From positions 1,241,001 to 1,305,000 of the forward strand of contig NC_052671.1 of NCBI RefSeq assembly GCF_016802725.1: 64,000 nt of DNA. Direction: 5' to 3'. The notes beneath the pieces are model-generated. The model saw nothing but the letters and a program-made list of their open reading frames with translations. It was not told where the DNA came from and did no database searches. Below, piece by piece: positions 38,606-50,850 of the stretch (position 1 is the stretch's first letter; each line of letters starts with the position of its first letter). This DNA comes from Solenopsis invicta. Taxonomy: Eukaryota; Arthropoda; Insecta; Hymenoptera; Formicidae. The position numbers were made by a program, and so were the translations under genes.

Positions 38606-40090
38606 GATCAAAAGTAAAAATGCCTTATAACAAATGTCAGCCAATACTATTGTGTATTGGCATATCATTTGTTTCACTACAAACAACAGCTTATTAAACA
38701 ATTGATTCCATAAGTAATTAATAGCAATTCGTAATTTAATAACAGAGATAATATGAGTACTCATAATACCTACACGGCCCATAATACTATCTTGTGCTCT
38801 ATGTATATAGGTAATCATTGTTCAGATAATTGATCTAATGCTCAATATAAAATTGTGTATTTTATACATGTCGCATATATTTTTTATAATTACAAATTTA
38901 CAATCATTTTACAAATTATATTAAAATTAATATAAGAAAGAAATTAATGTAAGTACTAAAAACAAAAAATCAATTAATATATAAAGTTATAAAAAGTGTA
39001 GTCTTAATTAAATTTTTTTAAATTTAATTGCCAAGATTATCTGACTCTTCGTGCGTGCGCGTGTCAACGGGTCAACGTATTTCGATTTAACGCAATTGAT
39101 GTCTGACGATGGCGAGATTTTACGGCAAGAAATAAAGCCCGACCGGCCTATTCCAGTCGATCCGAGGTGCATTGCCTTGAGGTCTCGTGTCACTCTTCAC
39201 AGTGGACCCTCTCCATTAGAATTTCCAATAAAGCTGTCGCAGGTGTAAAAAACGTATCAAGACCCCCATGAATCATGTGACGCAAAGCGGAGCCGCCAAG
39301 ACACGTGTATCTGTTATGCTTTCTCTCGGTAATTCGCGGGATGGTTTATACACCCGTTCTGTTCCCTCTACTTCTCTTTCTGCACCGCTACAATCTACCC
39401 CATACCATCATCCATCTAGTGATGACGGTTCGATGACTCTGCCAAAGCAATTATTATTATCATTGAAATTAGGTTTCAATCGTGTATATGAAGAATGATT
39501 CAAGTCGTCTGTAAATGTTCAACCTCCGGGCAATTGCGAATCGATGATATGACGTCTCGAATAAATAATAAGTCGAATAGAGAGTAAGAGAATTCTAATA
39601 GCAATTCTAGTTGAATGATACGGTCACTGCGTTACTCTACATGAACGTGACGCATGGGTTTATTGAAGCTTTCGTAAGGAAGACCTTTCCGTCGGAGAGT
39701 CCTATAATCAATGTCGTCATCTATTCAGCAATTACGAATTCAACGAATCGCATCAAATTAATTGTAACTATCACGTTAAAATTGGATTTCCCAAAGTATT
39801 ATAATAATTTTAAAAGTAGTTTCGTGCTAACAAGTAGTTGTAGTTCTAATTTAGATACGAGATAAGAGATTCAAGATATTAAGAACAAATGTACAGATAT
39901 GTATTTTAAAACAAATATACTTATGTAAATATATGTTATTATAATTATTTATTTAATTATAATTACATAATTCAAATATATTTTGATTATGTAAATTAAA
40001 ACAAATAATATAATTTTTTGCCATTAATTTGTTATCTAAATAATCAATAAACCACTAAAAATTTATATATTTATACTTTGCAAAAAGTGT

Positions 40091-40302
40091 ACGGAAAGAA
40101 CAATTTTGCTGAAGATCTGAAAATAATTATGTTAAACAATTTAAAAAATTATATCAGATAATTTAACTGATTGCTATAATGTCAAAATTGTTTGTCGCAA
40201 TGTTAACATGTTTGGGCAATTTTTGATGGTTCAGTATAAAATTATTTTCTAATCTATATCTAACTACATTTTTAGGTACTATAATAAAATTGTTTTTTCT
40301 GT
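40091..40302. mobile_element. Possible small MITE (212 bp)
   Basis: The ends are 17 bp inverted repeats with two mismatches: ACGGAAAGAACAATTTT at 40091-40107, and at 40286-40302 the reverse complement ACAGAAAAAACAATTTT. The interior is AT-rich without ORF. No clear target-site duplication was identified. ACAGAAAAAA-type ends also occur singly near 20651 and 51929, so they may mark a family. Confidence 0.45.
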
Positions 40303-43300
40303 GTCCTAATCAAATTATTGAAAAATTTTTGTAAAGTTAAATTTAAGTATCAAAGAATACTTAGCATATTCAAATGTCTAGAATAATATATACTTAAAAT
40401 TTCTAATTAAATGTATAGCAACATATAAATTTACAATTAGAATTTATGCAAAATGTTTTATAAAATTTTTCCAGAAACTACAAGAGATTTACACTTTTTA
40501 TAAATTTAGTTATGTACATATATGTAAATAAATTTAAAATAAAATATTTAATTATACGCGCACGTTCATTTTATGTTAAAATTCCGCGTAGCACGCAAAA
40601 CAAATTTTACGCAAGAGGATTGGCAGAGAAAAAAATATATTCAATTCGAGGTTCACAGCTAAGACGCGTTGCACAAAAACCAATACGTATCCGCGTGCCG
40701 GCCATGATGGATTGTCGGAGCTATGGGAAACTATCTGTCAAGCACAATATCGACCCTCGCCCTCTCTGTCCAACCCCTGCAAACTCAGGGTTCACTCTCG
40801 TTGCCACCGTCCCTCCTGGGGGTGCGTTCTGCAATGTAGGTTTACCTACACATTGCCATACAAACCTTGCTCAGCCCCCTGTTTCCATCCTTTTCCCCCT
40901 CTTTTTCCGTTTTCGCCTAAATCTTCGACCATTTCGCAAACAACCTATCTCCTCTTTTATAGATTTGGTTTGCACTTTAATGTGGTATCTCCAAATTTAT
41001 TGTAACATTCAAACTTTCAAGAAAAGAGTAACTTAACGTGTGCACATACACATTTATTGATTTTTTTCTGTATTCTCATAAGTACAAACCTATCATTTAT
41101 TTTCAGAAAAATAAATATTATGTAATCAGGTTTTAATATATCATACAACAGAAATGCATAAGGTGCTAAAATTTCAAAGATAAATTTATCATAATTTTCT
41201 GTCTTAATAATTATTATTAAAAAAATACTATTTTTATATTTTTTAATTTTACAAAAAATTGCATACTTTTTAATCAATAAATTCTATGCATTTTTGACTT
41301 TACCTTAATAGATATGTTATTGTTTAATATATGTATTACAATATTATCAATAAACGCTACGATCACAATATATACAATACAGTTTTACTCACTTTGAGAA
41401 TGTCAATGATTAAAAAATACACATGATTTACAAGCGTTTATATAATGTATCAGTCATCATTATAATTTGAATATCTGTGAATAATAATGTAATAAACATC
41501 AAAGATAAGTAATAAGTTCTACATTTTAAACGAGATTTCTTTCTAGTATTTCTTTAACTGGTTTAAATTTGTTAATATTAAATAAATTAAATCTTTTATT
41601 CTAATAATTAATAATAAAGAAACTGTGAGAAAAAGAAAAGCTTTTTGTGATTTTTGCATTTGTATTATGTCACAAAAATATGAGTAAATTGTTTTAATAA
41701 AAATAACTTAATAAATAATAATAAATTAATAAATTTATTTCAGCGTCGTGTTGATAAGAAACGTAAATTAATTTTTTTAATAATTATGTAAATTAAAAAT
41801 ATTAGATTACAACAATTAAGTGATTAAAAAAAGTTTTACAAATATTTAAATGTGTGAAATATGTTATAAATATAAAATTGCTTTATTTCTTTTATCCAAA
41901 CTTTTTAAGTTTTAAAATATAAAAAGAAAGTGGAAATATCTATGAAAGTATATCTGCCACATAGATTTCAAGTTTATAACTGATGACATATTTATATACT
42001 TTCGAAAATGCCAAACATTCTGTTATAAATTTAATTGTATATTTTTAAAGATTTTACGTAATTATGATTTATGTTTCATATTCATAAACATAAAAAATTA
42101 ATTTACAAAACATAAATTATTTTATGACAACTAAAAGAATACTAGAAAGAATTTTAGAATTTTATGACATTCAAATTTTATTAAAATATGTATATAAGTA
42201 AATGTTTATAAATCTTTATTTGAAGTTTAATTTATAGTTATTCAAAGTTCAAATATTCGCTGTTTAAATATAAATTTAATTTGACAAATTTGAAACATAA
42301 ATTACGATTTTAATTTCAATTATACATATTGAGTTACAATGACACAATTTTATTTAGTGTACACAGCGGTTTGAACAATAAAATAATGAAATTTAAAAAC
42401 TTTTTTACATTTGTAATGGCTCAGTCAAAAAATAGACACAAACATTAATTGATAAATTTTATATAATAATTTTATATAATTATTCTTTACATTTTAATTA
42501 AAAATCCAAAATTAATTTATTAATTTATTTTTCTTTAAAAATTTATTTATATTATTTGTGAGAGTAAAAAATTTATTAATATTAAATAATTTTTTTACAA
42601 CATAGCACAAATATAAATGTCACATGAAAAGTTTTCTTATTAGACTATAAAATCTACACTGTTAACTAGTGATCGATGAAACTGATGAAAACTTGTTGTC
42701 AATGTTGTTCACTTGTAATGTTCCTATTTATTTTCCGAAAACACTGTACACTGAAATTGAAGAGAAAAAATTCTTGCTCTAAAAAACACTTAAAACGTTA
42801 AAAAAAATAAGAGTAAAAGAAGAACACCTATTCACGCACGCTTATGCTTTCAACCATCTTGTTTCGTGTGAACGGCGCAGCTGCATACCTATCCTCCCCA
42901 CTCTATCTAGTCATCCCCTAAATTCTAACGTTCTAAGCTTGCCAAATGGCTTCAAGTTAACACTGCTCATAATACGCTAGTATGTATAAATGCTCTACTT
43001 CCATACTTATATATAAAAACAAATTTACTATGGAACAATGGCAATAAATAATAATAATCAAAATTTATAAAAATTACGATTGATTGTATTTATATTTATA
43101 AGTACAACTTTCTAATTTTTAATTTCTAAAATAAAAATAAAAAATTTCCCTATTTCTTAAACAGAGCAATATTAGAAGAAAAATGCCCTTTTCTTTCTCT
43201 ATATATCTATTATGTATTTGTTAAGTTATTAAGTTTGCTTCTTAATTATTGGCATTGTCTAAATGTTTTGAACATTATGCAATAATACCTAAAGTTATAT

Positions 43301-43342
43301 GTATGTATGTATATGTATTTGCACATACATATATATACATAC
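43301..43342. repeat. GTAT-type hairpin
   Basis: An 18 bp stem with one mismatch and a 6 nt loop (43319-43324), formed from GTAT/ATAC microsatellite sequence. Confidence 0.7.
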
Positions 43343-44313
43343 ATGCCATCGCGTTTATAAATTTTTATATGTATAATTATATTTTGTGTGCATTACAACA
43401 TGTATAAAATAGTCAGAGAAATATTATACAAAATTTATATACTCTTATAATTATTTACATATTTTTTAAATTTATACATTCTTATTAAATTTTAATGCAG
43501 TTATCTACAACTTAGAAAAAAAGAAAAATTTGAAAAATGTAATCGGTATTTTGTAATGACCTATATGTGGATACTACCATTAATCAGGTTGCATATGAAT
43601 TTTGCTCTGTACGTCAAAATATTTTAAGATGACGATGCAATACTCATGTGTAAAATCTACTGTCGAAATGCAAAGTTAGGAAAAGAATGCTCAGAAGAAA
43701 ATGCGATGTGAACGGCCGAGCTTTCGTGTACCTGAGCTATAGGATGCTCGTTGTTTAGCTCCAGCCATAAATCATAGTGGTTGCAAGGTCAGCTGCCCCG
43801 ATCTCGGCCGTGGCGGCATTCTCTCTTTACCAACCAGCGTGAAGGACCAACTTTGTCCTGAGTTTGCCATAAGTTTGTTTCTTAAAACTATTTCGATTAA
43901 TTTTAAAACGCCGATGTAGGTCTGATTTGAGTTTACATGGCCAGTGATTTTCATCAAATATACTTGTTAGATTGTATATATATTGAATTTAATTAATATA
44001 TGCAAATAACAATTGAGTTAAATATAAATGCAAGATAATTACAAATAGTTGCATTATCCAAAAATACTGATGTTTATATTTCTTAATGACTTAATAAATT
44101 TAATTAATATATACAAATAATTGCAATTAAGTTTAATAGCAGTAAAAGATAATTAAAATGGTTACATTATTCAAAAATATATAGTTATGTAAATTTCTCA
44201 ATATTTTAATAATAAAAAATCTCAGTATTAACGTTTCAATAGTTAATACTATTATTAAAGTATGAAAATATAAATTAGCTAAGAATTTTACTATATTTCC
44301 CTAAAATATTTTC

Positions 44314-44834
44314 TTACATTGTATAATAATTGTAGGTATTATCGAAATTAGCATATGAATGTTGTCTTCCTGCTGCATTTTTATAGTAACCGTAATTATT
44401 TTCAGAATTATTTAAATAACGCGTTGCTAATGTATTTTGATGATTATTAAAATAATTTGGCTGTTGTTTGTAAAATTGTTGTTCCGATTGTAATTGCGCA
44501 TGTTCATCTGAACTTGAGACTTGTTTTTCATAATACGTTATCTGGTTATTGGATTTTGGTGAAACTGGTGTCGACATTGTTGACGCGGTCGTGGTTAAGG
44601 AAGACCGATTTTTGACGACCGATGAAGAGGGCTCTTCCTTCTTCTTCTTCATGCGTCGATTTTGGAACCAAATTTTAATTTGACGTTCAGTCAAATTAAC
44701 TCTTCTAGCTAGGTCAACACGCGAACGTTTTGGAAGGTACTCATTAGAACAAAATTCTTTCTCCAACTCTAAGGTTTGCGATCGTGTATAGGTTTGTCTC
44801 GTGCGTTTCTGTCCGGTTCCATTTCCTTGACTGC
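44314..44834 (-). CDS. ftz: fushi tarazu (ftz), homeobox exon
   Basis: This exon encodes residues 236-408. It follows a TTGATTGCAG acceptor (44835-44844) and enters in phase 1. The homeodomain spans about 244-303: the N-terminal arm QKRTRQTYTR and the recognition helix TERQIKIWFQNRRMK (Ile47, Gln50, Asn51, Met54) are Antp-class, while positions 21-40 are strongly diverged (Cys21, Ser22, Glu24, Pro27, Ser30, then DLARRVNL). The tail has a basic/acidic KKKKEE segment, a Ser/Thr-rich part and an Asn/Gln/Tyr-rich C-terminus ending NTYNYYTM. In Drosophila Ftz is a pair-rule segmentation factor working with FTZ-F1; outside flies it is often more Hox-like or neural. Lying between Scr and the expected Antp, on the same strand, it is best called ftz. 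A zen/Hox3 copy is less likely because of location and the QTYTRSQTLELEKEF helix 1. Confidence 0.88.
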
Positions 44835-45099
44835 CTGCAATCAATAATTTTTTTATTAATGATATATATTAAAGATGAATATAATAGAATTAAGAGTTTA
44901 TTTGATTTATTCAATAAAACTATAACGATTAATACAATTGAATATGTATCATAAGTTGTATCTCTTGTTTTAGTATTAAAAATATCTATTAAATGTAAAA
45001 TTTATTATTTTTTTATTATTTTATTTTTTTAGAACAAAAGGTAATTTAATATAGTCTTTTAACATTGGCTGCTGTATATATTTTTTAAATATTGTTATA

Positions 45100-45541
45100 C
45101 AGAGTGATTCGTGTAATATGAGAATCTCAAGTAACTCAAAAATAAGCCGTTTACGAAAACATGTTTCAAATAAAATTTGTGGTAGAGGAAGTAAGAGGGT
45201 GTAGCATGTTTAACCATATGAGATTATTTCAAGGTCAGATCAAGGTTATCTCTTTTTTAAATGGCAATCGCTATTTTCTTTTGCAGATTTTTAAAGCTGA
45301 ATTTATGGCGTTTTTAAAATGCTGATTTTGAAAACACCGTGTTTTAAAAATCTATAAAATAAAGCAGCGGTTGCTACTGGAAAAGAAAAGTTGACCTCGA
45401 CAAGACTTTAAAATCATCTCCTAAGATCAAATCAGTTATGCTTTACTTATCAATAAAACTTTTATTTGAAACATTTTTCGCGTTCAGGATTTATTTTGTT
45501 AGTTACTTGCTATTTTTAAGATGATTACATGAAACACTGTG
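45100..45541. mobile_element. Foldback/MITE-like element in the ftz intron
   Basis: The two halves are extended inverted repeats. The left outer arm (45100-45172) matches the reverse complement of the right outer arm (about 45465-45541): both carry CAGAGTG/CACAGTG ends, AAGTAACT, and CGAAAA(C)ATGTTTCAAATAAAA. The inner parts (about 45215-45300 and 45360-45430) are also complementary, around AAGGTCAGATCAAGGTTATC, with a short palindromic centre near 45300-45355. There is no coding capacity. CAGRGTG-type ends resemble Tc1/mariner-derived MITEs, with a TA left flank and no intact TA on the right. Arms are diverged, suggesting an old insertion. Confidence 0.7.
45229..45237 (+). promoter_or_regulatory. 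FTZ-F1/SF-1-type site in ftz intron
   Basis: TCAAGGTCA is a perfect match to the monomeric nuclear-receptor consensus YCAAGGYCR bound by FTZ-F1. A related ATCAAGGTTA follows a few bases later. The reverse complement of the right arm of the same foldback has TCGAGGTCA (about 45393-45402), one base off. The site therefore belongs to the repeated element rather than being an isolated ftz control site. Confidence 0.35.
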
Positions 45542-45847
45542 CATGTAATTATTTATTAAAATGATACGTATTACTGTATGAGAGCTACAATCGATTCCTT
45601 TCATCCTAGATTCGATCCTGACCATTTCATGTTTTGGTTTTAAATAAAATTATTAGGATGCTCAAAAATTGTGAGATTTAATTATTTATAGATTATATGA
45701 TAAATAAGATTGTGTTTATAATTCATTAGTCGTGTATAAAAAGTAAAATGTGAATAGAGATGTCATATTCATTTGTAAATTTTAAAAATTTTTGCTATTT
45801 ATATCTATATACATATTTACTATAATATATTATATGAAATAACTCAC

Positions 45848-46553
45848 TATTTGTTCTTTTATTTATCCATGAATATTCCGCGATGTTGATGGGAATCTGA
45901 GACGAACAAGGAACGTGACTATCATCGCGATTAGACGTTTTAATATTGTAGCTTTTTATATTATTATTGTTATTATTATTAGCACAAATATAGCTGCCCA
46001 TTTGCGATTCTTGAAAAATGACTTCTTGCTTTGGTTTGTTCTGTTCATATTGCGTCGAAACAGCGGACGGTCCATTATTTAATAAAGCGTAATTATGTAA
46101 TTGCACAGGGTATTGTTCAGGGTGTGTGTAATTTTGACCATATTCATTATATACTTGTGCTTGACGTTGATCTGAGTTATTTGAGGTGCCTTGTTTTAAT
46201 TTGTTTAAATATATCTCACATTCCTGCGATACTTCATTGGTGATATTTACGTTGAACAAATCCGAGATTAAACAGCCTTCGCCAGAAGGGGCTTGATAAT
46301 TTTGAGAAACAATTTGACTGTTCGGTATCGCTTGTCGTTGATAAGGAATCATATCCGTGTTCATCTGGGAATATGTAGAATAATTTTGTTTCGCTACTTT
46401 TGTGCCATTTTGTAGAGCATCCTTCAATAAACTGGTTTTATTGAGAAGCATGGGTTTCTCGGAAATTAGCGGTGCCAGCGAACATCCTAACGGATAGTGC
46501 GACGATGTATTCGTCGAGCTATAATACTGATAGCTATTTGGTCTCATATCCAT
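45848..46553 (-). CDS. ftz: fushi tarazu (ftz), coding exon 1
   Basis: This exon encodes residues 1-235 of a Ftz-type homeodomain protein. The ATG at 46553 is the first in-frame start after an in-frame TAA at 46563-46565. The product begins MDMRPNSYQYYSS and is rich in Asn, Gln, Tyr and Ser, with an Asn run at about 192-198. Near the end, AEYSWINKR (YSWI at 227-230) occupies the place of the Hox hexapeptide YPWM but has lost its Pro and Met. No strict LXXLL motif is present; the nearest is LAPLI at about 26-30. The exon ends ...AATA followed by the donor GTGAGT (45842-45847) in phase 1. Joined to 44314-44834 it gives exactly 409 codons including stop. The ftz assignment rests on position directly upstream of Scr and on the homeodomain exon; exon 1 alone would be hard to identify. 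Confidence 0.85.
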
Positions 46554-46648
46554 ATTATCATATTAACACGAATTTATGTATAGCTTATTATCACACATTG
46601 TCACTTCCAATAACTATGCAAGTAGATTACATTATTGCATGGCCCACC

Positions 46649-46697
46649 AACTGACCAAAAATGTATGTAAAATGTCAAATTTTCACACTTAAATACA
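46649..46697 (-). promoter_or_regulatory. ftz: Candidate ftz core promoter
   Basis: On the minus strand an initiator-like GGTCAGTT (46649-46656) lies about 100 nt upstream of the ftz ATG, and a TATTTAAG box lies at 46688-46695. The spacing (about 43 nt from the box to the initiator A) is longer than the usual 30 nt, so the pair may not work together. No better candidate was found in the 200 nt upstream. Confidence 0.25.
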
Positions 46698-46699
46698 GA

Positions 46700-49600
46700 T
46701 GTAAAACATCACAACTCAAGGTAACAGAACGTTCTCAATCGTTTTTCAATGCAAAACCGAAGCCTGCGATGGTAAGACTAGCAAAATGTTACTGTGCCTT
46801 GCTCCTGTACAGACTGTTTTCGGTCTTCATGGGTGTCGTTTGGTACAACGGAAAGAGAGGGAAGAGAGAAGGGGAAACCTTTACGGTTCTATTGAAAATC
46901 CTGACAGAGCTACTGCAGTATGGTACGTGACCAGAGGTCTTTGGAAAAATGGAGGGGGATGTGCCCTTAGCAAAATTCTCCATAGGCGACTCTTGCTAAA
47001 CCGTGGTATCGCAGGGGGGCTCTGTCTTTGTCAGCTACTCTTTCATTCACTCTAAGGCCACCCCCGATATACCCCCGATTCGATTTTTGATCTGCCGTTC
47101 GTGCCGCAGTCCCCTCCCACTATTAACACTACTGACATAAACCCCGTGCTATTCTCCCCTTCTCTTCCCAACCCGACCTCACACAATACGTACTACTATG
47201 TGTAGCATGGGATATCTTTGCTACAGAATTGTTGCTCTGGCATCAATTTGGAATGACCATCTGACTCCTAATATAAAATTTATTTGTAAAAGTAAAGTTT
47301 AACAAAAGTATAAAGATAATTTTAATTACGCAATTTAAGGGAATAATTAATATTTGTTATTATTACAATAAATATATAACTAACAATTATATAAAATGCG
47401 ACATAAGTGTAATAAGAAAAGGTACAATAAAACTTGTATTATTTTTAAAATCTTGGAAGTGTGTTAAATTTCTTTTAAAATCTGATTAATGGTATAAGTT
47501 TATTTTTTAAATCTTTTTTTCTATTCGTAAAATTGTATATAAAATATTTCCCATTTAATTTTTTGTTTAATAAATTTAGGTTTTTTTGGAATAAATAAAA
47601 GTAGATAATGTAAAATATAAAAAAGATTATATCGTTTTCAATAGCGTCTTCTTTTTCTTTCTTATTATCTTTCTTTTAGATTTTGGTTGTTTATTGATTT
47701 CTAATCAATTATGAAAGCAGGATTAGAATTAATCGTTGGAGGTATATGAGTACGTGTTTCTATTTATCGTGTCAAATGGGGTCGTGGGATAATTTCTTTT
47801 CTTAGCGTTACTGATATCACTAAACATAATACAATTGCTATGTATGCATATTCCATCAAATAATCAGCGCCTATCGATAAAACAACGAGAAAGTTAAAAA
47901 ATAATCTCCTTAAGTGAGATATATTGATTAAGCACGATGGACAAGGCGTCAACCCTAGAAAGGGCTAGGTTAAAAGAAAACAATTATTTAACGGAAGATA
48001 ATTGACGACCTTGCGGACAAACTATAAATAGTAAAACACGGCCGAAAAAAGTGATTGATAGATGGGTTCGAAATGGTGACCAATCCTGCAGGCGGGGATT
48101 CTAAACGGCCGATCCGAACGGACACGCGTCTGCATGCATGCACACACACACTCGTACGAGTCACACGTATATAGTCAAATTTAGGCGTACACGGTGAATC
48201 AAACGATGTTGGAAGAATGCTTCCGCGCTCTCACGCGTGCGGACGTGAAATGCATTCTATGTTAGTCGACTGGCATGATAGCAATAAATAATAATCCTCG
48301 ACGGGCGATACTTGTGGGAAGGGTCGAGGGTTTTGGAGTTGGGAGCATTTCGTTAATGATTTTGGCTACTGACTTTATTTTCGCAGGCTTGCGTCGTATC
48401 GTTGACGTATAATATATTATACTCTACAAAAGAAATCTCTTTCGCCTTCTAAAAGTTAAAACAGCATAATTATGTATACATCACACTTTAGCAGTAATTG
48501 AATTTCATTTAATAGTCTTAATGGTTTTAGCAGAGCAATTACAATTGTTTACTCTTTTGTTTATATATTTAGTTTTACAGTTTTTCATCTTGGCAAAGAT
48601 CACTTTGTTATGTTTATTTATTATACTATTACTGAATGGTAATATCTGCTTATGATATAATAAAGCTAAATTAGATAGTAAAATCATATAAATGAAATTC
48701 AGTGTGCAAAAAATATTTTTTATACTTTACATTTATTAAAATAATAATATTAAATTGTAACAATTTAAAATTATTTAAATTGTTATAACTTAATTTAACA
48801 TTAGTTTTACATATTATATTTTTCTCTTACAATCAGTCCAAAAAGTATTTCTTTCAACTGTTTCCAAATATTCTTAGGTAAACTTATTGAGAAGCACAAG
48901 CGTATGTACGCTTTGTGAGGGCTTGTCTTGACAAATAAAGATAAAATCCAGAACGAAAGTACAGCATTGTCACGATTTTACCATGCAATTCTTAAAGGGC
49001 AATAAATTGTAAACTTTCTCTGATCTGAAAAACAACCGTAACTGAGTAGAAGTATAAATGGCTTAAAATATTGTCACTGCTTTGACATTTTTTCGACAAT
49101 CAAGCAAAAAAGAATGTTCTTTGGTCGTGACGAATCTTGGTAATTAATAATATTATTGTGTAAATTTTTATAATTTCGTATAAACTGCGCTTCGACATCT
49201 TTCCGACAGCTATTAATCAACAAATGTAATTCAACATAAAAAGTAGTAAATTAGTAAATGATAAAATAGACACAGCCCAATGTTACAGTAAATTATAATA
49301 ATTTAACCAAAATTATATGATTTGAAATGGGTCTTTTTATTTTTTGAACCATTATACTACATGTTTGAAAATATTACGTACAATAATTAAATTAGGTAAA
49401 TACAAAATATGAAATCTGTACTAATTGCAAGAAATATATATTTACAATAATTAGTTAATGTAGCAGATTGCGTAAGTTCACGTTGTTAAAATGACGTGAC
49501 TTCTCAGGGTAACATATGTGACCATATAATCCCTATCCAATCCTGTGCCATGTGAGCAACGATCGAAATAAGGAATTTTCGCAAAAACCAGAGAGGGGAA

Positions 49601-50850
49601 CAGAAAGAGAGAGCAGGGAAGAAAGAGACAGAAACATTTGTAGCCATTTGGGAAAATTGGAAGAATCGAAATCAAGCCAGACGGCATCTATTGTTGCATG
49701 ATCAATTTATATTTCGTTTGCGGTGTAACATTCTGCGGCAAATTATCTCATCTATTATAGTTATATATAGTTTTTTAATAGTTTTATATATATTTTACAA
49801 AGCGATTATTTAGAAGATTTTATTGAAATTAAATATATATTTGTTTCAAAAACTTCAATAGAATTAAATAATTTGTTTAAATAATATTAAATCTGAATAT
49901 TTCTTGTCACAAACTTTCAACTGCATTAAAGAAAAAATAGTAAATTCTCACTTTTTCACATGTGTATAATAATCTTCTTTCGACCAATGAAAAATTGAAT
50001 ACTAGACCTTGCTAAGAAATGTTGGGACAGAACGTGCCTTTTCGGGCAAAAAAAGAGAAACTTTCGAACAATTGCCCAATCTTTGACAGTTCTCGTAACT
50101 TTACGTAAAGGATACCGAAAAATCTAAAAAGAAATATGCCTTTGTGTCTCTTCCTGCGCCATTCACACATAGTTCCCCATAGAGAGTCTCGAGGACAGCA
50201 GAGAATATCTGGTAAAATTATTTTGTCAAAGATATCCAAAGTGTTTCGACAAAGAGGGTAATTCTATTATTAAATTATATAATAATCATAGTAAAATTTG
50301 CCTTTTCACGGAAATGCTTAATCGAATCATAAAAACTGAACAAATTTCATGTGAAATCGAAAAATCGCACAAGATAAACTTTTTATAAGCGTGTCAAAAA
50401 TATACTTTCTATAATGTATTCTGACATGAGGCTGTTTTTCATAAAATGTATTTTAGAAAGTGATGAATTTATTTTCAAGAAAAATTAAGAAGAATCCAAT
50501 ATAATATAAACATCTTGAAAATGTAATCTTCGTAGTATATATCATATTTAAATTCAGAAGAGACATAAAAACTTCAGGTAACATTGTATACGCATGAGTT
50601 TACGATTCGAAAGTACTTATGCGTGACCATCTTTTGTAAGTTTATCATAAAAAAAAGGGGAATTTATTATAGGGGCCTCTAAAGTTCTCCTTGAATTAAG
50701 AGCATTAAATTTTTTCAGATTTCACACTGTCATTTATTGCTTGGTATCTTGAGACTTTTTGTACCGAACAGTCTCGATGAGTTGGTTAATCAAGAGTCGA
50801 TATCTCTCAATAAAAAAATATATTAAAAAAAAATTTCGTGTATAAAGTGT
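46700..50850. other. ftz upstream spacer, proximal part
   Basis: Moderate GC at 46.7-47.25 kb, immediately upstream of ftz, then AT-rich DNA with a richer patch at 47.95-48.35 kb. No coding gene was recognised. A TGATTGATAG, matching the Exd/Hox pattern, lies at about 48051-48060. Confidence 0.55.

Larger units (their letters stand above)
36961..44313. other. Scr-ftz intergenic spacer
   Basis: Mostly very AT-rich, with moderate-GC patches at about 37.3-37.6, 39.05-39.45, 40.55-40.95, 42.83-42.95 and 43.68-43.88 kb. It contains the 38174 inverted repeat, the TC tract and the possible MITE at 40091. The part just left of 44313 would include the ftz 3' UTR: no AATAAA is visible on the minus strand in the first 300 nt, only ATTAAA variants (44132-44137, 44205-44210). 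No coding gene was recognised. Confidence 0.6.
44835..45847 (-). other. ftz: ftz intron (1.0 kb)
   Basis: The intron of 1013 nt is bounded by GTGAGT and a TTGCAG acceptor. It is AT-rich, and roughly 44% of it is a foldback inverted-repeat element (45100-45541) that carries a perfect FTZ-F1-type site. The remaining sequence shows no other recognisable feature. Confidence 0.88.
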
